DNA of 64,000 nucleotides from positions 127,691 through 191,690 of the forward strand of contig UPZS01000001.1 of the NCBI GenBank assembly GCA_900538905.1, read 5' to 3'. The notes under the pieces are model-generated. The model had not been told where the DNA came from. It made no database searches and was given only the letters and a program-made list of their open reading frames with translations. Source of the stretch: an uncultured Sutterella sp. (GTDB taxonomy: Bacteria > Pseudomonadota > Gammaproteobacteria > Burkholderiales > Burkholderiaceae_F). Shown here in pieces: positions 63,831 to 64,000 of this stretch. The number at the start of each line of letters is the position of its first letter. The first letter of the stretch is position 1. A program made the translations under genes and the position numbers.

Positions 63831-64000
63831 CTTTTTTGTTTTTCTCCTCTCTCTGTCAGGTTGAGCGACGTCAAATCACTTCGTCTCGGAGTTTTGAGGG
63901 CGCATCCTGACTTTATGTATCAGAAGCGGCGAAATGTCGTTTCCTCATTTATGAGAATATTCCGAATGACTTAAGATGGCTTACTTATTTTGTTTAAAGA
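63831..64000 (-). other. upstream region of the flavoprotein gene
   Basis: Non-coding as far as can be seen. A GAGGAGA ribosome site (minus strand, about 13 bases before the TTG) is present. The start spacing is long. The far end is AT-rich and could hold a promoter, cut off by the window edge. Confidence 0.4.

Noticed and set aside
1-64000. CRISPR arrays, insertion sequences, prophage genes
   Set aside because: No regularly spaced palindromic repeats, transposases, integrases or phage structural genes were seen in either strand.

Overview
The window reads as chromosomal DNA from a beta-proteobacterium of the order Burkholderiales, most likely the gut family Sutterellaceae (Sutterella/Parasutterella group). 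The grounds are the gene neighbourhoods typical of beta-proteobacteria (mlaFEDACB with mlaA inside the operon, murA-hisG, hisE-HIT-tatABC), a short-form HisG, full LPS inner-core genes, and a Tat-exported flavoprotein paired with a small tetraheme cytochrome. The taxon is inference; no 16S rRNA is present. Coding density is high and most operons use 1- or 4-base stop/start overlaps.

Left part (1-22.8 kb): a drug/cation-type ABC exporter (ybhFSR-like) followed by its TetR regulator, which is frameshifted; an MFS efflux pump; a methyltransferase; sstT; recQ; metC; a histone-H1-like lysine-rich protein; two tandem DUF2721 membrane proteins; a YbaK-type deacylase; ruvX-plsC-thioesterase; the mlaFEDACB phospholipid-transport operon; tRNA-Met with an excellent sigma-70 promoter; and hisE-HIT-tatABC.

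Middle (22.8-46.2 kb): a LolA/MMPL export pair that belongs to an aryl-polyene (APE) pathway, two tRNA-Lys genes, recA-recX, a sodium symporter, sucCD, a TerC protein, the ADP-heptose genes (gmhB, hldD, hldE kinase), and then a 12-gene minus-strand APE operon (46138 down to 35281). The operon has two ketosynthases, a chain-length factor, a ketoreductase, two complementary half-site dehydratases (one fused to the acyl ligase), two ACPs, a methyltransferase, acyltransferases and a glycosyltransferase. Together with the distant LolA/MMPL pair it should make a membrane-anchored polyene pigment and move it to the outer membrane. No thioesterase or DUF3261 lipoprotein gene is linked to it here.

Right part (46.2-64 kb): a relatively AT-rich patch with an AlbA_2/HATPase regulator-like gene, preceded by four helically phased GTGAAYAA repeats in the region shared with the APE promoter; a small secreted protein; a YheO-type regulator with a perfect palindrome at its start; a threonine-synthase-like enzyme; pgi; waaC-waaA-thiD; murA and hisGDBHAFI (no hisC); and a tetraheme cytochrome next to a frameshifted flavoprotein at the right edge.

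The observations most worth following are the split and rearranged APE system with complementary dehydratase halves, the phased repeats upstream of the regulator-like gene, the break of the usual mla-murA-his-tat chromosomal block into two pieces 35 kb apart with tRNA-Met at one junction, and two single-site frameshifts that could be either decay or assembly errors.
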